From Tetradesmus obliquus (taxonomy: Eukaryota > Chlorophyta > Chlorophyceae > Sphaeropleales > Scenedesmaceae): DNA of 64,000 nt. Positions 11,600-22,318 of this stretch are shown here, piece by piece (position 1 is the stretch's first letter; every line of letters begins with the position of its first letter). The DNA is taken from positions 9,818,501-9,882,500 of the forward strand of contig CP126191.1 in the NCBI GenBank assembly GCA_030272155.1. Direction: 5' to 3'. The notes beneath the pieces were generated by a model that was not told the DNA's origin, did not search any database, and saw nothing but the letters and a program-made list of their open reading frames with translations. The translations under genes and the position numbers were made by a program.

Positions 11600-14500
11600 T
11601 TACATGCGTGTTCCCTGCCATCTGACAGAGAGAAATCAGTGGCGGCTGCTGAAGCTAAACTTTGACAGGAACGCTCAAAAGCAAACTGGCACAGTGCAAT
11701 TTTCATATCTGTTACTATGCGAGTGTGTCATGCAGCAGACCACCCAGCATGTGCAGCATGCGCTGCTTGTCAAGTGCACATCAAGCTGCCTTGCACACGA
11801 CATATGCCGATGCCACGTGAGCAATGCAGCCCCTGCAAAGCCTTGTTAAACGAAATAGGACACAATCACGGCAGAATCAGCCATCACGCCAGCGGTACAG
11901 TACGCCAGCCCAGCCCATATGATGATGCATGTAAGCGATGCACTTTTGCTGCCACCTGAGCCACAGCAGCGTCGCGATCCAAGCAGCCCATTCAAGGATG
12001 CGTGATGTGCATTCCCAGGCAGCCTATAGCCCATGCAGACCTGTTGTAAAGATGGACAGTCTAGCATGAAATGCAAATGTGCGCACCTTAAAGCATTGCT
12101 GGGCCTAGTGGACTATTGTGCTGCAGCATCCAGGCCTCGGCATCTCCTGCATTGCAACCATGCTTCATAGCAAAGTTTACAAGAACACTGCAACACGGCT
12201 CAGCCAGGTGCTCACGGCGCGCTTGGCAACCGCACAGCCTTGATGCACAAATGCTGCAGAGTTGTGACCTCACGCAGGGCCTTCAGGTGGCAGCACAGCT
12301 GCCAGGCACTCAAGCTTTCAGGCAAAAGATGTATGATGTAGCACTTCCACACGGTTGCAGTAGCCGGCCACTGCCTTGTGTGTAGAGGGCAGGCAGTGCG
12401 TCAACACTGCATTAACAGTCCGAGCTGAGGCAACGCAGCTGTTCATCGACTGCTTGCAAGATCTGAAATCAAGTCCACACTTCCCGTGCCAACGTGCACT
12501 GCCACGCGCAGTTGCAATGACAGTGGCATCCGAACACACAATGTATTATGCGCTAGCGTGAGCACTGCAGACCCCATGGGGCCATGCACACTGTGCACAA
12601 GCACGCCCACAAATGCATGCAATCTGACAAAGACACATCAAGCACATACGCACGCCAGCAGGCATACCATGCACACTGTGCACATCAGACACGGCTGCTG
12701 CAGGTCAACTCCCGTCCCCTTTCTCACACAGATCGCGCCGCCTGATGGTATGCAGTTCTGCTTGCCTCTGCAATGATCACGGTTCAAAGCATACAGCCAA
12801 TCGCTTCAAAGCAACAGTCCACCGTAGGTCCCTGATACCTGGCGCACCAGCTGCGCGCATGCATGCCATCCAAAGGAATGAGCCTGTGAGCCTCTCGTTG
12901 GCTCCTCCGTAAGGTCTCCCTCCCACTCCTTGTTGAGTGGAGCATGCAACGTAACACAACGTAACATAATGTAACCTAATGTCACGCAAGGCGCCAGCCA
13001 TAAAACGCTACGTTGCCCTGCATGCTGAAGCTCGAGCCACAAAGTATGAAGCCGCTCAGCTGCGCACCGAGTTCACTGCAAGGCTGCCACGTGAAGCAAT
13101 AGAGGAGACAGCTGCGCTGTGTGGGCACTGCTCGAGCCATCCATACACGTGATGGCAAGTGCTCTTCATCAAACAGATAATAGATACGCATGTGAAAAGG
13201 CAGGTTTAGGTGTCAGAAGTGCACAGCTGCGCACCTTCAAGCAATGCTGTACCATGACCTGACCACCGCAGCCAGCAAAGCCCCAACAGCATCGCTGCAG
13301 GATTGTGCGGCAACTTGCAGGCGGCAGGAGCGCACTTCGAATGCAAATGCATGCAGTTGCTGTGCTGTTCTTTTGCAGCCCAGCTGCTGTGCATGTTAGA
13401 GCACATCAGCAAACAGCAAGAACAAGGCTGCTCTCATGGCAGCCGCATCCGCAAGCAAGGCGTCCCAGTACAGACATTTCACTGCTGTGGCATGTGCAAC
13501 GGCCAAGCACCGGTGCTTACTAGGTGCCGCATTGTCACAACTCGACAGGGTCTCCCGCGCCACAGAGGCAGTTCAGGCAATGGTTAAAATACATGCATGC
13601 CGACGCCTGCAATGTATGTCACAAAGCGCACAGGCATCCTTCAAGCTCTATTTGTTGTCGCAACAAATGTGTGATGCGGCAGCTGTTGCTGCAGCCCCAC
13701 AAAGGCTGTGTCAACTTGGCATACCGATGCCATACACACATGGCATGACCACCATGGCTACCAAGTCCAGGTCAACCTCATCAACTCATAACATCAACCC
13801 TTTTTCTAGGGCAGAACACGTTTTGATCCGGTCCTGAACCACACACGCTATGCTGTTCCCGTGGGTCACATGAGTGCCCTACAGTCCAAGCTGACAAGTC
13901 AAACTCGTTGCTGTGCTGCAGTTGCGTGAGCCTAGCGGCAGCAGCAACAACAGCAGTCACGCACAGCACACACAAATGCATGCTGCTTGATGCCATGCAG
14001 CAGCCGAGGCAGACGCAGCCCTGCAGAACATCACACATCATACCAGACCTATCCACAGCAAGCAACAGCAGCCGGCACTCTGCTCTGCTATCCAGCTGTC
14101 CCATGCATTGACTCACCCAACAATTGCCTTACATCCTTCCTAACAACGTAGCTGACATGAGTAACAGAAAATAACAGGAATCCTGCATCCTGTGCAGTAC
14201 TAAACGTCTGTGTGGACGCTCAAAGCCTGGCCTGTTTATCTTGCCAGCTAACAGCAGCACACTTCAAAACTTACCATTAATGACAGCCCTAGAACACTTT
14301 CTGTGTGCACAGCCTCCAGGCTCTGCACTCAGCCTGACGCATCACGCCAACTAACCACGCCAACTGACATGCAGCCTGCTGTAACAATCGCAGGTGGCCG
14401 CCACTCGTCCATCTCCCGGTCAATCAATCAATCACACGCTGTTCCAGCAAGAGCAACCAAGAGCAACCAAGGGGGCTGCTTTGCAGTCCCAAACCACCAG

Positions 14501-16045
14501 GGTGGCTCCCAGTAAGATCACCAAACTTGCAACCTGCAAAACCAGCCGCATGTCAATCCAGACCTGAGACCATACATGCCACCGCAACACTGTGCATCCG
14601 AAAGGGGAGCTCTGCTGAGCTGCCGGGAGGGCTTTGCAGTGGATGCTACACCGCAAGAAATAACCGCATAGCTGCATGCAGCAGCATCTGCCTCACTATC
14701 ACACAAGAACGTGCACTGCAGGCCAGCAGATGGCTCCTAAGCCAACAGTACTGCAAGCACCCTGCAACACATGCCACAAACGCCAGAGCCGTGCTGACCT
14801 TTCTAACACGGACGCGAGACCAACCATCACTGCTGCTGCCACCCCATACAACACACAATCGTTGCAAGCCCTGCTGGCTGGCTGCAGGTACCCAGCCCAG
14901 CCCCACCGGCATGCATTTTGGCATCACACACCGCACACAGCGCCTGCATTTACACGGAGCACCACCGCACAACGGCAACACAGCTGCTACACATATACTT
15001 CCATGAGCTCTGCTAAGCGCTAGTCAACACACCGGCAGGGAGTTGCGCCAACAGTGCACTTGCCGGACACCGTTGTAGTTTTCTTCGACCGGCGGCAAGG
15101 AGGCACAGAAAAGCATGCCTCAGCGCAACGGCCCTGCACACCACAGCAACTGCCACATCATACTGCATGATGTGCAGTGTGTGCATATCTGGCAGCGGTC
15201 ACAATCTGGCATGGCCACCCTCCTGCTGGAGCCTCCATAAAATAACAGCCCAAGCGTGTCATAAACGTTTGATCCGAGTAGGATACAGCCTTTCAGCGCC
15301 AGAGGCAGCTTCAGCCCTGAACACATGTTACAAATTGAACACTCTCCCATTATAAGATGCAGCGCATTCCCAACACATAGCACACACTGCACGCATGCAG
15401 CCCCGATCGCCCACAGTGGGGCAACACCCTGAAACCTCGCTCGTGCCCCTAGGGCTGAAAACAACAAGAGGCTGCTGCCACGCCAAGCCCACAAATGACA
15501 GCAGCACACCGCCCCACACATGCGCGCAGCAAGGGGAGCAGCAGCACGCGCTTTCCAGGATCTTTCCATGCACGACATCACTGGCGGTTAGAGTGTATAG
15601 AGTGCTTCACGCACACGAGAGAAACCATCCACAACGGTTTAAAAGATGTAAGAGGTAAAGCAGCTTGTATGGAAAGCAGCTTGTATGGAAGACAGACTGC
15701 ATCTCGCAGCACATGCGCCCCTGCTAATGCACGGCAACATGGAGTGACCTGCAGCACCCCTGACAACGCAGAAACGATGTACGTTGAACTCATAACCAGT
15801 GACCAACCCATTCCCTGGAGGTACGAAGGCACCAGCTCACGCTGTACATCCCTTCCCCTCCATTTCCTCCACCCGCCGCATTCAACACGCAATACAAATC
15901 GTGCCTGAACATGCACAGCTTATGACCCGTGTGCCCTGCAAACCTGCATATGCTTATGTTGCGGCACCCGCGCCTGCCCCGCACACCATGCCTCACGCGT
16001 TCAGACCTCCTTACGTTGCAGTCAGTCAATCAGCTCATGCCAGAT
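11600..16045 (-). other. Long 3' flank of the SBP gene
   Basis: About 4.4 kb without a convincing gene. The plus strand is A/C-rich, so the minus strand is T/G-rich, mirroring the 3' flank of the PPR gene. A minus-strand TGTAA (TTACA on plus) lies at 11600-11604, close to the skew switch. A 17-bp direct repeat around AAGCAGCTTGTATGGA occurs twice at 15657-15690. Nothing else structured was recognised. Confidence 0.45.
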
Positions 16046-16428
16046 TCAATACCAGCTAGAGCTGCTGTGGTTGTTGGACAGCGTGTGCATGCTCAGCTGC
16101 TGGCCGGCGAGTGCTGCAGCCGGCGGTGCATCTGGGCCAAACAGCTGCTGCAAGCCAGTCAGCGACTGCTGCAGCTGCATGAACTCGGCATGCAGCGCGC
16201 TGATCCGGCTGCGCAGCTGCGCATTCGGCGCTGCACCGGCAGCAGCAGCAGTAGCAAAGGGCAGGGCAGGCATGCCTGCTGCACCAATGCCCGCAGGTGC
16301 GCCCTGCAGCAGCTGCTGCTGTGCTGCCAGGTCAGCTGAGCCAACCCAAGCCAGCTGGCCATTGCTCAGCAGGCCTGCAGCTGCTAGCTCTGCTTCGATC
16401 AAGGCTTCAATCTCCAGCTCCGTCAGGC

Positions 16429-16466
<38 letters not shown>

Positions 16467-16799
16467 CCATCAACATTGTTGTCATCGTCTGCTGCTGCTG
16501 CTGCTGCATCCGCAGCTGCTGGCTGCTGCTTGCAGCAAGGCGCAGAGGCAGCAGCAGGCAGCACACTGCCAATCTCCTGCTGCACCAGTGCACTCAGCAT
16601 GCACGGGGCAGCAGCAGCAGCTGCAGCTGCAGCAGGAGCAGCTGTCAGCTGCGTCACTGCAGCCCAGGCATCATCCAATGTTGCACAGTCACCAGCACGC
16701 ACGCTCTGTGGACTGGCAGCGCCGCCTGCTGCTGCTGCTGCTGTGCAGCCAGACTCGTCAGAGCAGCCTGCAAATCCTTGCAGCACGTGGTCAGCACAA

Positions 16800-16840
<41 letters not shown>

Positions 16841-17242
16841 GTCATAGTCCATCTCGTCTGCAGCCACAGGCACCAGCTGCGCCGCGTACTGCTGCTGCTG
16901 CTGCTGCTGCCGCCGCTGCTGCCGGTACATTGCCTTGTCTGCATTGGCCTTGCGCTTCACCAGGCTGGCGCGGCAGCTGCGCTTGGTGCCCTCAAACCTG
17001 GCAGCGCAGCAGTTTTGCAGCAGCCAGTGCACACACAATGTGTGAGTTGATGTAAGCTGGCGAGGCATGTTGCTGCGTGTGGTGCAGTGATGTGCAAGTT
17101 TGATTGCAATGGTGGTAGCTTTTGGCTACATCATGCAAGCTTGCTCTTAACAATTGCAGGCACGGGAGAATGATACAGCTGTCCTGCAAGCAACTGTTCT
17201 GGCTGGTTTGTGCAAGACGGCGTGCTGGGCTGGGCTGGGTTG

Positions 17243-17291
<49 letters not shown>

Positions 17292-18377
17292 CACCTGTGC
17301 AGCTGCTCCAGCTTACCACACTGCTGACTGCAGGCACAAATGATACATAACGCAGCATGCATGTTAGACGTGTTCAGCACCTATTTGTGGGCTACTTCCT
17401 TGCAAGGTGTCAAGCCGCCTCTTCATCCGCTGCTTAATGTGTGGATCATATGCGAGCAGCACAGTTGAGGAGTTACTGCTGCTATTACTGGCAGCCACAT
17501 CATAACTGTACTAGGCGAAACACAATGCACACATGGACAAGCACACATGGACAAGCACACATGGACATGCTACAGTTGGGACCTCCTGCAGCAAATCCCA
17601 GATGCGTTCCTTTACATCCACGCACCAGTAGCGCCACATCCCTGGACCACATTCAGGGGCCTCGATGGCATCAGCCTGCAGGCATTGCACGCCGCAACCA
17701 CTTCAGCGCTGACGCACACAAGCCTGGATAAGGTTTCAGCGCAAGTGTGAGCTGTGCTGTATGGAACGCAAAAGTGCCTGCGGCGGGTATTTCACTACTG
17801 CAGAGGCTTGGGGCAGGCCCCCTGCAAGCCTTTTCAAGGCGCATTGCTGACTCATCAATTAAATAGATGTATCTGTGGCAGCTTGTTTTGCCTTATGAAT
17901 CGGCATACCTTCATGTGTGCCTCGCACAGGCGCTTCTTGCGGCAGTAGCTGCCTCCCAGATCCTGCACTGTACAGCCCAATGCCTGCAGCACATGCAGCA
18001 CATGGCAGGCAGCATGTCAATTAGCAGCACAGCACACATGCAGGCTAGCACCAGACTGATAAGCAGTCACAGGACCGGTCAAACATGCACTCGTACATGG
18101 CTGTGCGTCTGATAGTTGGTAGTGGTGCGGTTCCCTGACATCTGTGAGAACTGAAAGTGTGCCAGCCCTGGATGGCCTCGCTGGAGCAAGGCTCTGCATG
18201 CGCTGCACACGCCGTGCGCGATTAAAATGCTTTAATTAACATGTTCAATATAATTTATTCAGTGCGTGCGGGATAGAGCGCTCACCCTGCATCGCTTTGC
18301 CTTCCTGAGGGCACTGGTTGCTGCCTGCTGCTCTACACCAGAGCACGGCAAGTGCCCCTCTGCTGACACGCCGAAAC
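16046..18377 (-). CDS. SBP-box (SQUAMOSA promoter-binding-like) transcription factor, 5' end unresolved
   Basis: Exons on the minus strand: 18377-18286, 17983-17909, 17675-17626, 17327-17295, 16997-16046. Phases match and give 399 residues plus stop. The first four exons and the start of the fifth build an SBP zinc-finger domain. The first Zn site is CRALGC plus LCEAH; the second is YCQQC, the His of QLHRF and the Cys of KRSC. It ends in the basic nuclear-localisation segment KRSCRASLVKRK. SBP proteins bind GTAC-core DNA in plants and algae. The rest is low complexity: poly-Gln, poly-Ala, and an acidic stretch with 12 consecutive Asp that may act as an activation region. No ankyrin repeats are present. 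The start codon exon (phase 1 end) was not found; it should lie between 18378 and about 19700. Confidence 0.85.
16430..16468 (-). repeat. (ATC)n array encoding an Asp tract
   Basis: An almost pure trinucleotide array in the last SBP exon. On the coding strand it reads GAT repeats, giving 12 consecutive Asp followed by GLTELEIEALIEAELA. Length polymorphism would change protein charge without a frameshift. Confidence 0.9.
16801..16839. repeat. (CTG)n array in the SBP coding exon
   Basis: Pure CTG repeat of about 13 units, read as poly-Ala on the coding strand of the SBP gene. Confidence 0.9.
17250..17288. repeat. (CAG)n array next to an SBP donor site
   Basis: About 13 CAG units on the plus strand, so CTG in the sense of the SBP gene, starting a few bases inside the intron after the 33-nt exon. 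Confidence 0.9.
17527..17570. repeat. Three tandem copies of a 14-bp unit
   Basis: The unit GCACACATGGACAA occurs three times in succession in the SBP intron between the 50-nt and 33-nt exons. No function is evident. Confidence 0.85.
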
Positions 18378-19775
18378 CTGCACAGCATTAAAGTAGGAAC
18401 TTGATCGGCCAGTGAGCGGCGCGCCCCTTGCACTAATCGGGGGGGTGTCACTAGACCTAGCGAAGGCACCCAGTTCTCCCACCCACAAAAGCGTAGTTTC
18501 AGCACGTCAAACCATCACATCCAAGACGTGTTGTAAATATCTTTGTTCGAAGACCGTTATAGCTCGCTCCACGACCGAGACCTGCAAACTCAGCTGCTCC
18601 CGTGGGACACGGTCCAACCCCAAACAACAGAGGCTTTGAGCTTACCGTGGCTTATACACATCCCAGTTGTTCTGAAGCAGCGGCAAAACAACGGACGCTG
18701 TCAAAGTACTGCTGGCTCTTAAGACACGCCCCTAGCTCAACCCTGATTCAAATCAACCGATCCAGATAAAAAAGGTTTGTTGTGCGAAAGAATGTCGAGC
18801 GTGGGTGTCTGTGTGCGCGACACTCTTCTTGTGTTGTCTGATATGGCGGGCTACAACCAATTAGAGCAGACTGTTTCACGCAAGCAATATGAACACAAAT
18901 TAATGACCACTCAGCCGGTCGAGGCTCATGACCTCGGAGTAGATAGCGCATGTGTACCAATTGCGCTTTGAACATGTTATTATTAGCCCAACGTGGGTGA
19001 CGCACATCTGGCATCATTGCTTCGCATATCCGGCTGTACTGACAGACTTTCAGAGCAAATGTCAAGTTATTTTACCGACTTGTGAGCCCGTAGACCGCTG
19101 CGGCACAATTTCACAGTCGGAGGCAATAGATTTGTGCTCGTTACAGCGTGTGGACACCAGCATTTCCGCACGGCGTGAAATCAAAATAGTAAAAAGCTTC
19201 TCAGCTATCAAGGTATCGGCACGATTTAGTGCAGCTGCCTGTAACCACCACTGCCCTGTGGTCACTCTGCTTACTTTGGTGGAGGTTGACGCTCAGTATT
19301 TGATCATGATTTGGTGGTCCAGCTCAGCTTACTAATCAACTGTGGACTTCACGCACAGCAATGCACCGAACGACTACTACACTTCAGTTAGCTGACAGCA
19401 TGCTTTGCAAAGCCAAGTTCAACATCAGGACTTGGCAGTGCTGCTTGCAACATCGGAGGAGAGGAGGCTACGCGGGTATGCGGACACTGCCATAGCTCTC
19501 TGAACGTTGTGGCACGAGGCAGTGTATGAGGCCTCCTCACAGTTTTATGTGTTGATGTTTAGCAGCTTTTGAGTGTACTGCCCTCAAGCAGTCGCTTGCC
19601 AGGGTCAGTCGACCACACATGCAGTACATGACTCAGTGAGATGTCCTTCACCAGCAAGCTTGCCTTTACTTGATGTTTTGTGCTTGTAGTTGTCCCGGAT
19701 TTGCCGTCCTCGCTTATCATGGGCCAACAGCAGCACGATTGCAAGCAACCCATATGCACTGCAACAGCAACACCT
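18378..19775. other. Divergent 5' region between SBP and the membrane-protein gene
   Basis: About 1.4 kb with lower GC, no CAG/CTG arrays and only short unconvincing ORFs. It should contain the missing first exon or exons and the promoter of the SBP gene on the minus strand. The change of base composition relative to the genes fits a regulatory or 5'-UTR region. No specific motif is claimed. Confidence 0.4.
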
Positions 19776-20062
19776 GGGGGCCCACCACAAACCACCGTAT
19801 AGGGGGGGGGGGGGGGTGACGCGGTGCCACTTTCGCTATGGGGGGGAGGGGTTTTTTCAAGCCGGAGCCACTTTTCGAAGGGGGGGTAGGGGTTCGAAAG
19901 CTCCGAGCAAGGGGCCGGGGAGCTCCGTATGGCATGCCACTTTCCGAAGGGGGGGTAGGGTCAAATGACGAGAATAGCCACTTTCAGCGAGGGGGGGAGG
20001 GGGTTCTGCCAAACCCGCGTCACCCCCCCCCCCCCCTTTACGGTGGTTTGTGGTGCGCCCCC
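19776..20062. mobile_element. MITE-like element with 48-bp TIRs and internal G-tract repeats
   Basis: Terminal inverted repeats at 19776-19823 and 20015-20062 match almost perfectly (for example CACCACAAACCACCGTA against its complement). Each contains a homopolymer run: 15 G on the left, 14 C on the right. Between them lie four copies of a unit of the form CCACTTTC-(about 5 bp)-GGGGGGG-A/TA-GGG, near 19829, 19868, 19937 and 19979. There is no ORF, so it would be non-autonomous. A target-site duplication is not clear. It lies 368 bp upstream of the membrane-protein ATG in a divergent promoter region. The G-tracts could fold as G-quadruplexes. Confidence 0.7.
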
Positions 20063-20430
20063 TGCCAGTGCGGTACGCTGCCACATGGATTCATGCGTGC
20101 TGTTGTGACAGCAAAGCGCCTAGCACAACGCCTTGCTTGAACATACAGCAGTGGGACTTCTTGTGGTTTGTCGAACGGCAGCACGTGCAGTGATGCAAGT
20201 GTACTCGCAACAATACAGTTGTCAGCCAGGCTGAACCTCACTTGACAAACACACTGTCAGACACAACAAATCTCATCTGGGGAAGTTGTGAAAGAGAATC
20301 CACCGTGCACGCAGGATCGATCTGCACATGCTCAAAACTTGTAACCACTCTTCGCTTGTGGAGGAGCGCTACCAGCTGCAGACGATAGCTTGTGTCGGTC
20401 CTGCCAACGCTGCTGGCATGAGCTGTTCGC
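20063..20430 (+). other. Proximal 5' flank of the membrane-protein gene
   Basis: A 368-bp stretch between the TIR element and the ATG at 20431. No CAG arrays and no recognisable coding segment. It presumably holds the core promoter and 5' UTR; no motif could be assigned. Confidence 0.4.
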
Positions 20431-21118
20431 ATGACAGAATCTAGCTCAGAAATGGGGGCTGGAGACCCTGATCCAGAGCCTAGGCCGGATGGCGCCAGCA
20501 GGGCAGTACAGCAGCTTGGTTTCCTTCACCCTGCTGTCCTGCTGCTGCCCGAGCCTTTGGAATCGGAGTTCTGGCAGAGCACTTCGGCTATAAGGTATGG
20601 GTCATCAACCGTGGACTTGTAGCTTTGAAGGCTGGCGCCTGTATCATTGCACTGGAGTGAGTGTGTGTGCACTGCACATCAGTCTGCTGCTTCACGCCCT
20701 TGCCAGTCCTGCAGTAGCGCAGCAGGACACATGTAACGGCCTGTGCTTGCAGTTAACATGGCTGCTGTGTTGTGGCCGGCTACCTGCTCACTATGGTTGG
20801 TTGCCTGCACCCTGCTGTAACCTTGCCGCTGCCGCTGCTGCTGCTGCCTCCTGCTGCTGTGCTTGCTGCATGCCAGGTTGCTGAAGGCATTCGACCTCAT
20901 CTGTCTCTGCAACAACATCTTCACCTACAGCATGTTGCTGCGCACATTCGGCTTTGGCAGCAGCAGCGGCATGTCGTGGCATCACCTGCTGCCTGTGGCT
21001 ACGTACTTCATACTGGCGATCCTGCAGCTGCTGGTGCTGCTGCTGGCACCCAACCTGCATCAGGTGATTGCTTGCAGGAGCAGCGGCCATGGGAGCCAGC
21101 ATCTGCTTTGTGCAAGGC

Positions 21119-21169
<51 letters not shown>

Positions 21170-21381
21170 AGTTCACTGTGCATGCGCTATTGGCACCACG
21201 TTCGGCAGCTAGCCAGCTGTTTATGCGCAGGCGCTGCCACTCAGGCAATGCTGTCCACCTTGCTGCACAAGTTTCTCTATATAACAGTTTCCCTGCAGCT
21301 GCCATCTCACGTAATAGCACGCTGCACACCTACCATACCAAAACGTATGCCGCCTCGCCATGCCTTGCAGCCTCACCCCAC

Positions 21382-21420
<39 letters not shown>

Positions 21421-22318
21421 GCTGACTCATCAGCGCCACCGCCTGCATGTCACAATCGCCAACCGGCTGCTGCGCCTCGCCACGCTGACCTTTGCTGCGG
21501 TCAACACCTCATCGAGCGTCATGGCGCGAATGACCACGCGAGTGAACAGCACCAGCCGCAGCAACACCTCCCAGCTAATGCAGCTGATGCGGCCTATTGT
21601 TGGGCCTCCGCTGGTCTACCTCAACCACTCTGGCTACGTGCTGCCCTTTGCGTGGGTGCTGCCCTTCCAGCTATACACGCTTGCGGCCTGCACGTTTATC
21701 ATCGCGTCGTCGGTGTGTGTTTTGTCGCAGTCGGAGTCGTATGCGCTGATGGCAGGCCAGGCTTGCAGGACGCTGAAGGCGGGGATGTTTTATGGGAGCA
21801 TGCTGCTTGGCGGCCCGGCAACAAGCAGGCCACCGGCAGCAGCACCAGCAGGGCACGGCCACAACAGCAGCAGGCCGGCAGGTGTAGACGGAGGTGCTGC
21901 AGGCTGGCGGTGCGGGTGTGACGGGGAAGAGGCAGTGCTGCTGCTGCATGTGTTTGTGTATGTGGTGCTGCTGGTGGTGCTGCCGCTGCTGGTGGTTTAC
22001 TTTGTGGAGCTGTCGCTGAAGACTAATTACCTGCGCCAGAAGCAGCGGCGGCAGCAGCAGCAGCAGCCTGCTGGATCTGGCGTGCAGCTAGGCTGCCAGG
22101 AGTTCTCGCCTGTGGTTGACTCGACCTGGGCGCGCATCGTGGTGTCGTGTGCGTTCGTTGTGAGTGCGTTCTATGCGTGCAACGCAGTCGTGTCGCTGCT
22201 GTCTCCGGTTAGCTGCAGCAGCCATGGCAAGCTCATATCTAGGTGGGCGGCTGCGGCAGCTGCAGCTGCTGGCAGCGGCAGCGCTGGCGCCTGCAGCAGC
22301 GCTGAATCGCCTCTGTAG
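20431..22318 (+). CDS. Multipass membrane protein, family not recognised
   Basis: Exons 20431-20594, 20877-21063 and 21434-22318; phases match, 411 aa. Four hydrophobic segments are visible at about residues 92-112, 186-214, 284-310 and 351-373, so it is likely an integral membrane protein. A hydrophilic Gly/Pro-rich loop (about 240-283) and a basic Gln-rich loop (about 316-330) separate them. The stretch from 118 to 180 contains many Ser/Thr and possible N-glycosylation sites (NTS, NST, NTSQ). No catalytic motif or known domain was recognised. Introns 1 and 2 end in CTG-rich tracts just before the acceptor. The ATG is the first in-frame start; an upstream non-coding exon is possible. Confidence 0.65.
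21119..21169. repeat. (CTG)n array in intron 2 of the membrane-protein gene
   Basis: About 16 CTG units in intron 2. A second CTG array of about 11 units (21385-21419) lies immediately upstream of the acceptor at 21433. Confidence 0.9.

Noticed and set aside
18377-18389. ATG near 18388 as start codon of the SBP gene
   Set aside because: Its frame differs from the one that gives the required CRALGC zinc ligand spacing, and it meets the donor in the wrong phase. The acceptor before 18377 fits better.
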